From the NCBI GenBank assembly GCA_947379685.1, contig CANCOG010000303.1, positions 1-6,307 on the forward strand: a DNA stretch of 6,307 nucleotides, given 5' to 3'. The position numbers were made by a program, and so were the translations under genes. Numbering within the stretch: position 1 is the first letter of the stretch; each line of letters starts with the position of its first letter. This document shows, piece by piece, positions 1 through 6,106 of the stretch. This DNA comes from Flavipsychrobacter stenotrophus. GTDB taxonomy: Bacteria; Bacteroidota; Bacteroidia; Chitinophagales; Chitinophagaceae. The notes below the pieces were generated by a model that saw only the letters and a program-made list of their open reading frames with translations, was not told the origin of the DNA and searched no databases.

Positions 1-507
1 AGCATGGTTGATGATAGCCTCGTCAACATGCATAATTATAACAATTTTTACAACGTTTGGGCCGAATCCCTCTATGGCGTGCACCTGCCCCACCTTGTCC
101 ATTACGACGACAGGAATGGTATGGCATTCAGCGTGGAAGGCAGGATGCCATTTCTTGACCACCGTATTGCCGAATTTGTGGCTACTATCAGACCCGAAGA
201 ATTCTTAAAAAATGGGTTAAGAAAATACATACTCAGGGAGTCATGCAGGCAATACCTGCCTGATGAGGTTTACATGCGTAGAGACAAGATTGGCTTTTAT
301 ACCCCACTTGCAAATTCATTAATGCGCGATAAAGATTGGGTCGCTAAGCATTATGATCACATTAATTTTATTACACCAGAATTTCATAAAAGTCTCATTC
401 AACAATTGTCAAGTGAAAAGCTGGACACCGGAAACGCTTTGCATATCTGGAGGCAGCTCTCAGTTGCATTGTGGATGGAAGAATTTAATATCGACATAAG
501 CAGCTAA
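1..507 (+). CDS. asnB: Asparagine synthase (glutamine-hydrolysing)-like amidotransferase, C-terminal part (5' end outside window)
   Basis: The frame is open from base 1 and ends at TAA 505-507, giving the last 168 residues of a protein that is normally about 600 residues or more. The visible part is the end of the ATP-pyrophosphatase synthetase domain: a YDDRNGMAFSVEGRMPFLDHR block (residues 35-55, the family's R-N-S-M-A-F-S-x-E-x-R-x-P-F-L-D signature) and GLRKYILRE (72-80), followed by the usual helical tail. The N-terminal glutaminase domain and the PP-loop lie upstream and cannot be checked. The family makes asparagine from aspartate, glutamine and ATP in the cytoplasm. Copies inside polysaccharide loci are often proposed to amidate sugar acids or other intermediates. 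The glycan genes downstream make that role plausible here, but it is inference. ATG at base 4 is only an internal methionine. No terminator is visible after the stop. Confidence 0.9.
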   Translation, partial: SMVDDSLVNMHNYNNFYNVWAESLYGVHLPHLVHYDDRNGMAFSVEGRMPFLDHRIAEFVATIRPEEFLKNGLRKYILRESCRQYLPDEVYMRRDKIGFYTPLANSLMRDKDWVAKHYDHINFITPEFHKSLIQQLSSEKLDTGNALHIWRQLSVALWMEEFNIDISS

Positions 508-533
508 CAATATCCACTTTTTTCGAAGCAAAA

Positions 534-547
534 TGGAACATGTTCCA
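534..547. repeat. 14-bp perfect palindrome, possible operator
   Basis: TGGAACATGTTCCA is its own reverse complement. It lies 27 bases after the asnB-like stop codon and about 170 bases before the acyltransferase start. With no loop and no T-run after it, it does not look like a terminator. A symmetric protein-binding site is possible, but one such palindrome is not far from chance expectation in 6.3 kb. Confidence 0.25.
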
Positions 548-668
548 GACTGTTTACTCCAGCCTTACCGCCCAATTTCATACCTGAAAACACAGCTAAT
601 ATCTGCCGGTGTAACTGACCGTGCAGCGGGGCCATAGGCTTTCGGCCGCAAGCATAACCATGTTCGCT

Positions 669-699
669 TTTGTTTTTACGAACAATGCACTTATTTTTA
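669..699 (+). promoter_or_regulatory. Candidate Bacteroidota-type promoter for the acyltransferase gene
   Basis: TTTG at 669-672 could serve as the -33 element and TATTTTTA at 692-699 as the -7 element (consensus TAnnTTTG, last base mismatched), with a 19-base spacer. The start codon at 716 would then have a leader of roughly 10-14 bases. A 6-bp inverted repeat (TGTTCG 661-666, CGAACA 679-684) overlaps the -33 region. The match is imperfect and lies in AT-rich sequence. Confidence 0.3.
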
Positions 700-715
700 C
701 CACAATCGATTAAAA

Positions 716-1798
716 ATGGGTCCTGATAAATTATATTTCAAAGGCTTGAATGGAATAAGAGCTGTTGCCGCACTTGCTGTTTTGCTATTCCACTCCCTGC
801 CTATGTATAAATTCTCTTTATTTAACAATGCCGTAATGGGGCAGCAGGGGGGTGAGTATGGCGTTACTGTATTTTTTACTTTGAGCGGATTCCTGATCAC
901 TTATCTACTATTGCTCGAAAAGGAAAACACTGGCACTGTATCGTTAAAGAAATTCTACATGCGAAGAATTTTACGGATCTGGCCGTTGTACTATTTCTTT
1001 ATTATTCTCGTAGTCGTAACCTATATGTTTATTTTCAAGTTACACATTAATCATCCCGAGAATATTTTGTATTTTTTGACCTTTTTTGGATTTATACCTT
1101 TTAAATTAAGGGCTTACCCAATGTGTATGGGCCATCTGTGGTCAGTAGGCGTAGAGGAGATGTTTTATGCATTTTGGCCCTTTGTTCTTAAAAGAATCAA
1201 AAAAATAAAATTCTTTTTAATTATATTTATCATATCAATCATATTAATTCGCTCTGCCTTAGCTGCACTTGCATTTTTTTTTAAATATAAGATACCCTAC
1301 GATTTTGCCACCGCTCTACGATTCGATTGCATGGCAATTGGAGCATATTTCGCTGTTTTATATTATGAAAAAAATACCTTTTTGTTAAAATTCAGTAGAA
1401 ATATTTTCATTCCAATCGGCTTTTGGGTGCTAACATTTCTTTCTGTTTTTTATAAATTTCATTTTTTTTTAATATATTCAGATGTCGTAACGAGCCTGAT
1501 AAGTGCATTTTTTATTATATCCCAAATTTCAAACACCAAAAATGTTACAACAATGGAGAACCCGGTTATGAATTTCCTGGGGAAGATTTCATACGGCATA
1601 TATATCTATCATTTCCTTTTCATTGCTGCAATTCCTTGGACACTGCGTAAGATTGGAGTATCACCACATCCAGTGATCATCTTGAGCTTAACATACACCT
1701 TCACTATAATTACAGCCTATTTATCCTACAACCTACTTGAAAAACCATTTTTGAAACGCAAAGAATCCTTTGCCATTATCAAATCAGGCAAAATTTGA
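716..1798 (+). CDS. Acyltransferase-3 (OafA-like) family integral membrane acyltransferase
   Basis: This 360-residue protein is a typical length for the family's membrane domain alone, with no SGNH domain fused. Family signatures are present: R15-x10-H26 in the first membrane segment, GVTVFFTLSGFL (49-60), FYMRR..RIWPLYY (80-93), HLWSVGVEEMFY (140-151, matching the LWSLxVEExFY block) and GKISYGIYIYHF (289-300), ending in LEKPFLKRKE. It has about ten hydrophobic segments. Relatives transfer acyl groups, often acetyl, onto sugars of O-antigen, capsule or exopolysaccharide at the inner membrane. With a polymerase and glycosyltransferase downstream, glycan O-acylation is the likely role, but the acyl group and acceptor cannot be read from sequence. 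ATG 716 is the first possible start after an in-frame TAG at 635. The gene is strikingly AT-rich (11 G/C in 1201-1260, against 30 in 5821-5880 of glyS) and has two T9 runs (1274-1282, 1462-1470), suggesting transfer or relaxed composition. Confidence 0.92.
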   Translation: MGPDKLYFKGLNGIRAVAALAVLLFHSLPMYKFSLFNNAVMGQQGGEYGVTVFFTLSGFLITYLLLLEKENTGTVSLKKFYMRRILRIWPLYYFFIILVVVTYMFIFKLHINHPENILYFLTFFGFIPFKLRAYPMCMGHLWSVGVEEMFYAFWPFVLKRIKKIKFFLIIFIISIILIRSALAALAFFFKYKIPYDFATALRFDCMAIGAYFAVLYYEKNTFLLKFSRNIFIPIGFWVLTFLSVFYKFHFFLIYSDVVTSLISAFFIISQISNTKNVTTMENPVMNFLGKISYGIYIYHFLFIAAIPWTLRKIGVSPHPVIILSLTYTFTIITAYLSYNLLEKPFLKRKESFAIIKSGKI

Positions 1799-1880
1799 GC
1801 ACCAGACTACGACCACATTATTAACATTAACTATTTTATTGCAAATTTTTGTCTTTGAACCTAATTAAGAAAAATGTACA

Positions 1881-2030
1881 ATGTATTCGGTGCCTGCATA
1901 TGCATTCCCACTAGCAGAAGTGACTCTTAAAGTCTGGGAGCAAAGGATAATGGTAACTTATCTCAAATATCGCCGCCAGCAATTATTTATTGCTATATAT
2001 TTGCTGCTTATTTCGGTGCCAGTAAATTAA
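1881..2030 (+). CDS. Possible small membrane protein, 49 residues (weak)
   Basis: This is the only sizeable open frame found in the 257-base gap between the acyltransferase and polymerase genes. It runs from ATG 1881 to TAA 2028-2030; an internal ATG at 1950 would give 26 residues and has purine-rich sequence upstream (GGGAG 1936-1940, AAAGGA 1942-1947). The C-terminal half reads KYRRQQ followed by about 14 hydrophobic residues (LFIAIYLLLISVPV), the pattern of a single membrane anchor with a basic cytoplasmic side. It resembles the N-terminal start of a polytopic protein, but the downstream polymerase is in another frame that is closed by TAG at 2032-2034, so one frameshift cannot join them. 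I recognise no family. It could be a real small protein, a gene remnant or chance. Confidence 0.2.
   Translation: MYSVPAYAFPLAEVTLKVWEQRIMVTYLKYRRQQLFIAIYLLLISVPVN
1996..2003 (+). promoter_or_regulatory. Candidate -7 promoter element upstream of the polymerase gene
   Basis: TATATTTG matches the Bacteroidota -7 consensus TAnnTTTG at all fixed positions. It would start transcription near 2008-2012, leaving a leader of roughly 45 bases before ATG 2056. No TTTG is present at the expected -33 distance (around 1973-1976), the region is AT-rich, and the motif lies inside the weak small ORF. Confidence 0.28.
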
Positions 2031-2055
2031 ATAGCCTGACCGAATATTTAAAAGG

Positions 2056-3408
2056 ATGACACTACATATAGTTTTTTTTGTTTTATATTTATTGTGTGAC
2101 AATGTGTTTTACCTGAGTCCATCGGGTATGGCCACTTTAGTTATCATCCATTGCAGCATCGCTCTTATTGGTGTGGCAAAGAAAGGGGTTAGATATGTAA
2201 CTCCGTTAAATGTCATTTACGTCAGTGTAATTGTGACGTCCATCGCTAATATAATGGTGGAGGCTAAAATTGGCTCACGAGAAAACAGAATGAATGCGTA
2301 CATGATCCCCAAGTACCTGCCGGAAGCGGCAACAATTTGGGCCTTAGGGGTATGTAGTATATTTTTAGGATATACGTTTATGGGGAATCGTTCTTTCCCC
2401 TCCCTTAGGTTAGACATGTCAAAAGAGAACACAATTAAATTGTTTCGCTTCATTTTGTTCGTATCGCTTTTTACTAACCAATTGATTCCAATCTTATACT
2501 TCTTAGGTTCTGTCGTAAAATTTATCTTCTTATTTGGAATCATTGGTATCTTGTTCTATGCCCGCTTGTGGACTGCTGAAAACAATAATAGGTACAGGAA
2601 CTATGCACTGATATTATTTGTTATTCAAACCTACAATGCACTTATGTATTCGTTTCTGAGGGAAGAACTTATTCTTCCTACAGTCGTATTATTCGCTGGC
2701 TATTTTATTGGCAAGGGAAATCTGAAGCATATGTTTACCTATCGGATCATTCCGTTCGCCATATTGATCTATGCATTTACGCTTGTGTTTGGAGCACTCG
2801 GGAGGTTTCGGGGATCATATTCTATGAACTTTGCAAATATTATTTCACGTGAGTATCTTGAGGATAACGAGAAATTCGGGGAAAATGATGTATTCGAAGA
2901 GGAAGAGTATAGAGGAACCTTTATGGACCGCTCCGCTGTGGTTGCGCAGCTTACGAACGTTGTAAAACTTGTCAAAGACCATGGATATTATGATGGCCAG
3001 GTTTCTGCTCCCCTCGTAGTCGCGCTTGTACCCCGCTTTCTCTGGCCCGATAAGCCCCTCATCGTAATTGGTATGTGGTTTGCTGCATCAATTGGCCAGG
3101 CACAAACACTCAAAGGCGGACTTTCAACTAATTCCATAAATCTTACGGTACCGGGAGAATGTTTTATTGACTTCGGTTGGCCCGGGCTGGTTATAGGCTG
3201 TATGCTTTTCGGCTGCCTCCTGGCATTGCTTTGGAACTCGTTCGAATTTTATGCAAATGGCTATAACCTCATCGGAATATTGGTGGGAGGATACCTGCTA
3301 ACAATTTCGTTTGGTATCGCGCCGGACTTGCAGGTTATTATCACATATATTTCAACTTATATTATGTTTTTCTTTATCCGAAAAATAATTGTAGACTATA
3401 TTTTGTAA
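2056..3408 (+). CDS. Probable Wzy-type oligosaccharide repeat-unit polymerase (polytopic membrane protein)
   Basis: The protein has 450 residues and about 11-12 hydrophobic segments, for example near residues 50-68, 93-109, 131-169, 182-198, 204-220, 231-249, 373-392, 405-420 and 425-445. A long polar loop (about 250-370) carries VPRFLWPDKP (325-334), then TNSINLTVPGE and FIDFGWPGLVIG. This PRFLWPDKP...GE.....FGW.G pattern is typical of O-antigen/exopolysaccharide polymerases, which join lipid-linked repeat units on the outer face of the inner membrane. Such proteins diverge greatly, so the call rests on topology, motif and context; a ligase or related transporter is less likely. The loop contains a very acidic stretch (266-292, with EEEE at 281-284). 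ATG 2056 is the first start after in-frame TAG 2032; AAAAGG directly abuts it, too close for a normal Shine-Dalgarno, and M25 is an alternative start. A T8 run lies at codons 6-8. The glycosyltransferase follows after one base. Confidence 0.78.
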   Translation: MTLHIVFFVLYLLCDNVFYLSPSGMATLVIIHCSIALIGVAKKGVRYVTPLNVIYVSVIVTSIANIMVEAKIGSRENRMNAYMIPKYLPEAATIWALGVCSIFLGYTFMGNRSFPSLRLDMSKENTIKLFRFILFVSLFTNQLIPILYFLGSVVKFIFLFGIIGILFYARLWTAENNNRYRNYALILFVIQTYNALMYSFLREELILPTVVLFAGYFIGKGNLKHMFTYRIIPFAILIYAFTLVFGALGRFRGSYSMNFANIISREYLEDNEKFGENDVFEEEEYRGTFMDRSAVVAQLTNVVKLVKDHGYYDGQVSAPLVVALVPRFLWPDKPLIVIGMWFAASIGQAQTLKGGLSTNSINLTVPGECFIDFGWPGLVIGCMLFGCLLALLWNSFEFYANGYNLIGILVGGYLLTISFGIAPDLQVIITYISTYIMFFFIRKIIVDYIL

Positions 3409-3409
3409 C

Positions 3410-4444
3410 ATGCGTATACTTTGTGTTGGGCCTTTATGGCGAGGCAGTAATGCCGGGGGGCTGTTCCGGGCATTGAGCCGCGAAGGGTGCCTGATAGCCG
3501 TTGTGGACGAGTTCTATTATATTAGCCTGCAAAGCAAAACCATCAAACTGAAGATTGCTGAACGGCTGGTGCGGGATTGGCAGGCCGCCGAGTATAATCT
3601 GGCTATTAAAAAACAAATAAATATCTTCAAACCCGATGTGGTACTGATATATAAAGGAGCATTCGTTACACCCGAAACCCTTGCATTTGCCCAACACCAT
3701 AACGCCAAAATAGTTTTGTTTTACCCCGACGTGAGCCTAACCAACCATGGTGGAAATATACCTAAGTGCATACCCCTTTACGACCTTATCTTTACCACCA
3801 AAACATTTGGCATTAAGGACATGATGAATATGTCAAAGCCTAAAAAAATGTTCTTCATCCCTCATGGGTACGATCCTGATATTCACAGGCCGCTAACCGT
3901 TTCAGAAAAGGATAAACAAATTTTTGGCTGCGAGGTTTCCTTTATCGGCACCTATTCTGCAAAGAAGGAACAATGGCTGGCTATATTGAAGGAACGGCTG
4001 CCGGACCTGAATCTGAAGATATGGGGCGGGCAGTGGCAAAAACACAATTCTCCGGTCTTAAATAGCTCCATACAAGGTACAACGGTCGATGGCGATCTGT
4101 ATGCTGCTGCTATACAATGCTCTCAAATCAACCTCGGGATCTTGTCTGAGCAGGTAACAGGTGCGTCATCGGGCGACCTGATCACCTCAAGAACTTTCCA
4201 TATTACCGGAGCCAATGGCTTCCTGTTACATGAACGCAATGAGGAGTCTGTACTCTACTACAAGGAAAATATTGAAGCTGCCTTTTTTGACGGGCCGGAA
4301 GAAATGGTTCAGAAAATAAATGAGTTTCTAAAGAACTCTGTACTTCGTGAACAAATAAAGGAAGCCGGCCACAAACGTGCACTGGCCGAACATTCGCTTG
4401 ATGCAAGAGCAAGAACGTTCATTGCACAGGTAAAAGCGCTTTGA
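3410..4444 (+). CDS. CgeB-like glycosyltransferase (GT-B fold, family 1-type C-terminal domain)
   Basis: This is a 344-residue soluble protein with no signal peptide or membrane segment. The N-terminal half is Rossmann-like: MRILCVGPLWRGSNAGGLFRAL at the start, then KPDVVLIYKG and AKIVLFYPDV strands. The C-terminal half starts near FIGTYSAKKEQW and carries SRTFHITGANGFLLHE (260-275) followed by YYKENIEAAFF and a helical end with EAGHKRALAEHSL..R. That order fits the CgeB/Glyco_trans_1_2 group, where this block holds the nucleotide-sugar site. It probably transfers a sugar from an activated donor to a lipid-linked glycan on the cytoplasmic side; donor and acceptor are unknown. The ATG lies one base after the polymerase stop (TAAcATG) with no clear ribosome site, so translational coupling is likely. 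Base composition is closer to glyS than to the acyltransferase. Confidence 0.87.
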   Translation: MRILCVGPLWRGSNAGGLFRALSREGCLIAVVDEFYYISLQSKTIKLKIAERLVRDWQAAEYNLAIKKQINIFKPDVVLIYKGAFVTPETLAFAQHHNAKIVLFYPDVSLTNHGGNIPKCIPLYDLIFTTKTFGIKDMMNMSKPKKMFFIPHGYDPDIHRPLTVSEKDKQIFGCEVSFIGTYSAKKEQWLAILKERLPDLNLKIWGGQWQKHNSPVLNSSIQGTTVDGDLYAAAIQCSQINLGILSEQVTGASSGDLITSRTFHITGANGFLLHERNEESVLYYKENIEAAFFDGPEEMVQKINEFLKNSVLREQIKEAGHKRALAEHSLDARARTFIAQVKAL

Positions 4445-4480
4445 TTTCCTTTCAATGAACAATTTCAGATAATTCCATCA

Positions 4481-4495
4481 CGGGCCAAAGGCCCG
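4481..4495 (+). terminator. GC-rich hairpin after the glycosyltransferase, possible weak terminator
   Basis: CGGGCC (4481-4486), loop AAA and GGCCCG (4490-4495) form a perfect 6-bp stem 36 bases after the glycosyltransferase stop. No T-run follows, so it is not a classical intrinsic terminator. It could pause or end the glycan operon transcript, protect its 3' end, or be incidental. Confidence 0.35.
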
Positions 4496-4564
4496 CCCAC
4501 TAGACTAACGCACCATTTTGTGCCTACTGCTGCATAACCATTAGGCAATTGAAGCCAATGTTTA

Positions 4565-4572
4565 TACTTTTG
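4565..4572 (+). promoter_or_regulatory. Candidate -7 promoter element of glyS, implying a leaderless or near-leaderless mRNA
   Basis: TACTTTTG fits the Bacteroidota -7 consensus TAnnTTTG at every fixed position and ends only seven bases before ATG 4580. Transcription would begin about 4576-4580, at or within a few bases of the start codon. No good -33 TTTG exists at the usual distance; the nearest TTG is 4549-4551, giving a 13-base spacer. No Shine-Dalgarno sequence is present, which agrees with a leaderless start. Confidence 0.5.
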
Positions 4573-4579
4573 CGGCACT

Positions 4580-6016
4580 ATGGCAAATGATAATAAGCTG
4601 CAAAGTATAATAGGGCACTGCAAGGAATATGGTTTCATTTTTCAATCGAGTGAAATATATGACGGGCTGAGTGCTGTATATGATTATGGCCAGTATGGGG
4701 CCGAACTGAAAAAGAATATCCGCGAATACTGGTGGAGAAGCATGACCCAGATGCAGGATAATATTGTGGGCATCGACGCCGCTATATTTATGCATCCAAC
4801 TGTTTGGAAGGCAAGCGGTCACGTTGATAATTTCAGCGACCCGATGATCGATAATAAGGACAGCCAAAAACGCTACCGCGTAGATCATCTCATTGAGGCA
4901 TTTGGTGAAACACTTGATAAAGAGAAAGAAGCAGCGCTTTTACTGGTGATGAACCAGTTGCTGGAAGCAAATGATTTCGCTGGCCTTAAGCAACTCATAG
5001 AAGATAATAAAATAAGCTGCGGTGTCAGTGGCACCTGTAACTGGACCGATGTACGCCAGTTCAACCTCATGTTCAGTACCGAAATGGGTTCTGTAGCAGA
5101 TGAGGCCAACGTTGTTTACCTGCGCCCCGAAACAGCACAAGGTATTTTTGTGAATTTCCTGAATGTTCAGAAAAGTGGCAGGATGAAGATCCCGTTTGGA
5201 ATTGCCCAAACCGGGAAAGCCTTCAGAAATGAAATTGTAGCCCGCGGCTTCATTTTCAGGATGCGCGAATTCGAACAAATGGAAATGCAGTTCTTTGTGC
5301 GCCCCGGCACACAGAAAGAGTGGTACGAATACTGGAAGGAAACCCGTATGAAGTGGCACCTTAGCCTCGGAATATCGGCTGATAAATACAAGTTCCACGA
5401 TCATATGAAGCTGGCACACTATGCCGATATGGCCTGTGATATCGAATATGATTTCCCAATGGGCTTTAAGGAAGTGGAGGGCGTACACAGCCGTACCGAT
5501 TTCGACCTGAAACAACACCAGCAATACAGTGGTAAGAAATTGACCTACTTCGATACCGAGATCAACCAGCACTATGTTCCCTACGTTATTGAAACCTCCA
5601 TTGGGCTCGACAGGGCGGTAATGATGGTGCTGAGCGAGGCATACGTTGAAGAAGACCTGAGCACCGAAGAAAAGCAGGATAGCCGCGTGGTATTGAAGTT
5701 CCCACCAATGCTTGCTCCTATTAAGCTGGCAGTATTGCCGTTAACTAAAAAAGACGGCTTGCCGGAAATAGCTAAGGCGTTAATCGACGAATGCAAGACA
5801 CAATTCCGTTGTTTCTACGAAGAAAAAGACAGCATAGGCAAACGTTACCGCCGTATGGATGCCCTTGGTACGCCATTCTGCATAACCGTTGACCACCAAA
5901 CCAAGGAAGACCAGACCGTTACCATCCGTTACCGCGACAGCATGCTGCAGGAGCGCATTGCGCTGGCCGATGTAAAACGCCTCGTTTTAGAAAAGGTACA
6001 GATGTTTGGGAACTAA
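4580..6016 (+). CDS. glyS: Glycyl-tRNA synthetase, single-chain class II (alpha2) type
   Basis: This cytoplasmic enzyme charges tRNA-Gly with glycine using ATP. The 478 residues appear complete. The N-terminus HCKEYGFIFQSSEIYDG (13-29) leads into the motif 1 region SAVYDYGQYGAELKKN (31-46). Next come NWTDVRQFNLMF (154-165), with nearby C147 and C153, and YLRPETAQGIFVNF. Motif 2 is FRNEIVARGFIFRMREFEQME (215-235), with R216 and E218 at the conserved ATP-binding positions. Motif 3 is PYVIETSIGLDR (334-345), with R345. The anticodon-binding domain fills about 375-478 (APIKLAVLPL, then RRMDALGTPFC, TVTIRYRDSM). It is the homodimeric type, not the two-subunit GlyQ/GlyS enzyme of proteobacteria. 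The start at 4580 is fixed by the family-like N-terminus. The gene lies 135 bases after the glycan operon with its own promoter candidate, and ends at a strong terminator. Nothing is missing from the catalytic core. Confidence 0.98.
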   Translation: MANDNKLQSIIGHCKEYGFIFQSSEIYDGLSAVYDYGQYGAELKKNIREYWWRSMTQMQDNIVGIDAAIFMHPTVWKASGHVDNFSDPMIDNKDSQKRYRVDHLIEAFGETLDKEKEAALLLVMNQLLEANDFAGLKQLIEDNKISCGVSGTCNWTDVRQFNLMFSTEMGSVADEANVVYLRPETAQGIFVNFLNVQKSGRMKIPFGIAQTGKAFRNEIVARGFIFRMREFEQMEMQFFVRPGTQKEWYEYWKETRMKWHLSLGISADKYKFHDHMKLAHYADMACDIEYDFPMGFKEVEGVHSRTDFDLKQHQQYSGKKLTYFDTEINQHYVPYVIETSIGLDRAVMMVLSEAYVEEDLSTEEKQDSRVVLKFPPMLAPIKLAVLPLTKKDGLPEIAKALIDECKTQFRCFYEEKDSIGKRYRRMDALGTPFCITVDHQTKEDQTVTIRYRDSMLQERIALADVKRLVLEKVQMFGN

Positions 6017-6049
6017 GAACAAGCAATTTACAAGCCAATAAAACAGTAA

Positions 6050-6086
6050 AAAAATGGGTGTCTCAAAACCAGAGACACCCATTTTT
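6050..6086. terminator. Strong bidirectional intrinsic terminator between convergent genes
   Basis: A perfect 15-bp stem (6050-6064 paired with 6072-6086) closes a 7-base loop AAAACCA. The core is ATGGGTGTCTC/GAGACACCCAT; flanking A5 and T5 give a T-run at the 3' end on both strands. It sits 33 bases after the glyS stop and 20 bases beyond the stop of the minus-strand peptidase gene, so it can end both transcripts. Confidence 0.93.
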
Positions 6087-6106
6087 AATTTGCGCATGTG
6101 CAGCAG

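Noticed and set aside
533..637. A 34-codon ORF (ATG 533 to TAG 635-637) after the asnB-like gene
   Set aside because: It is very short, has no ribosome site or recognisable motif, and its start overlaps the 14-bp palindrome. It shares the acyltransferase frame but is closed by TAG, so it is not an N-terminal extension.
626..650. GC-rich inverted repeats (GCGG...CCGC and GGCC...GGCC) as a terminator for the asnB-like gene
   Set aside because: The stems are only 4 bp, mutually exclusive, more than 100 bases after the stop and not followed by a T-run.
697..900. Minus-strand open frame across the acyltransferase start
   Set aside because: It overlaps conserved acyltransferase N-terminal motifs on the other strand and has no recognisable product; it is a shadow frame.
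1895..1904. 10-bp palindrome TGCATATGCA
   Set aside because: Palindromes of this length are expected several times by chance in a window of this size, and nothing around it suggests a binding site.
1886..2020. 9-base direct repeat TTCGGTGCC at 1886-1894 and 2012-2020
   Set aside because: Two copies 126 bases apart are too short and too few to indicate a mobile-element or recombination footprint; chance is a sufficient explanation.
4940..5572. A 210-codon open frame antisense to glyS
   Set aside because: It lies wholly inside the well-supported glyS gene, opposite its catalytic core. Long antisense frames are a common by-product of codon bias, its translation shows no recognisable family, and no promoter or start context was seen.
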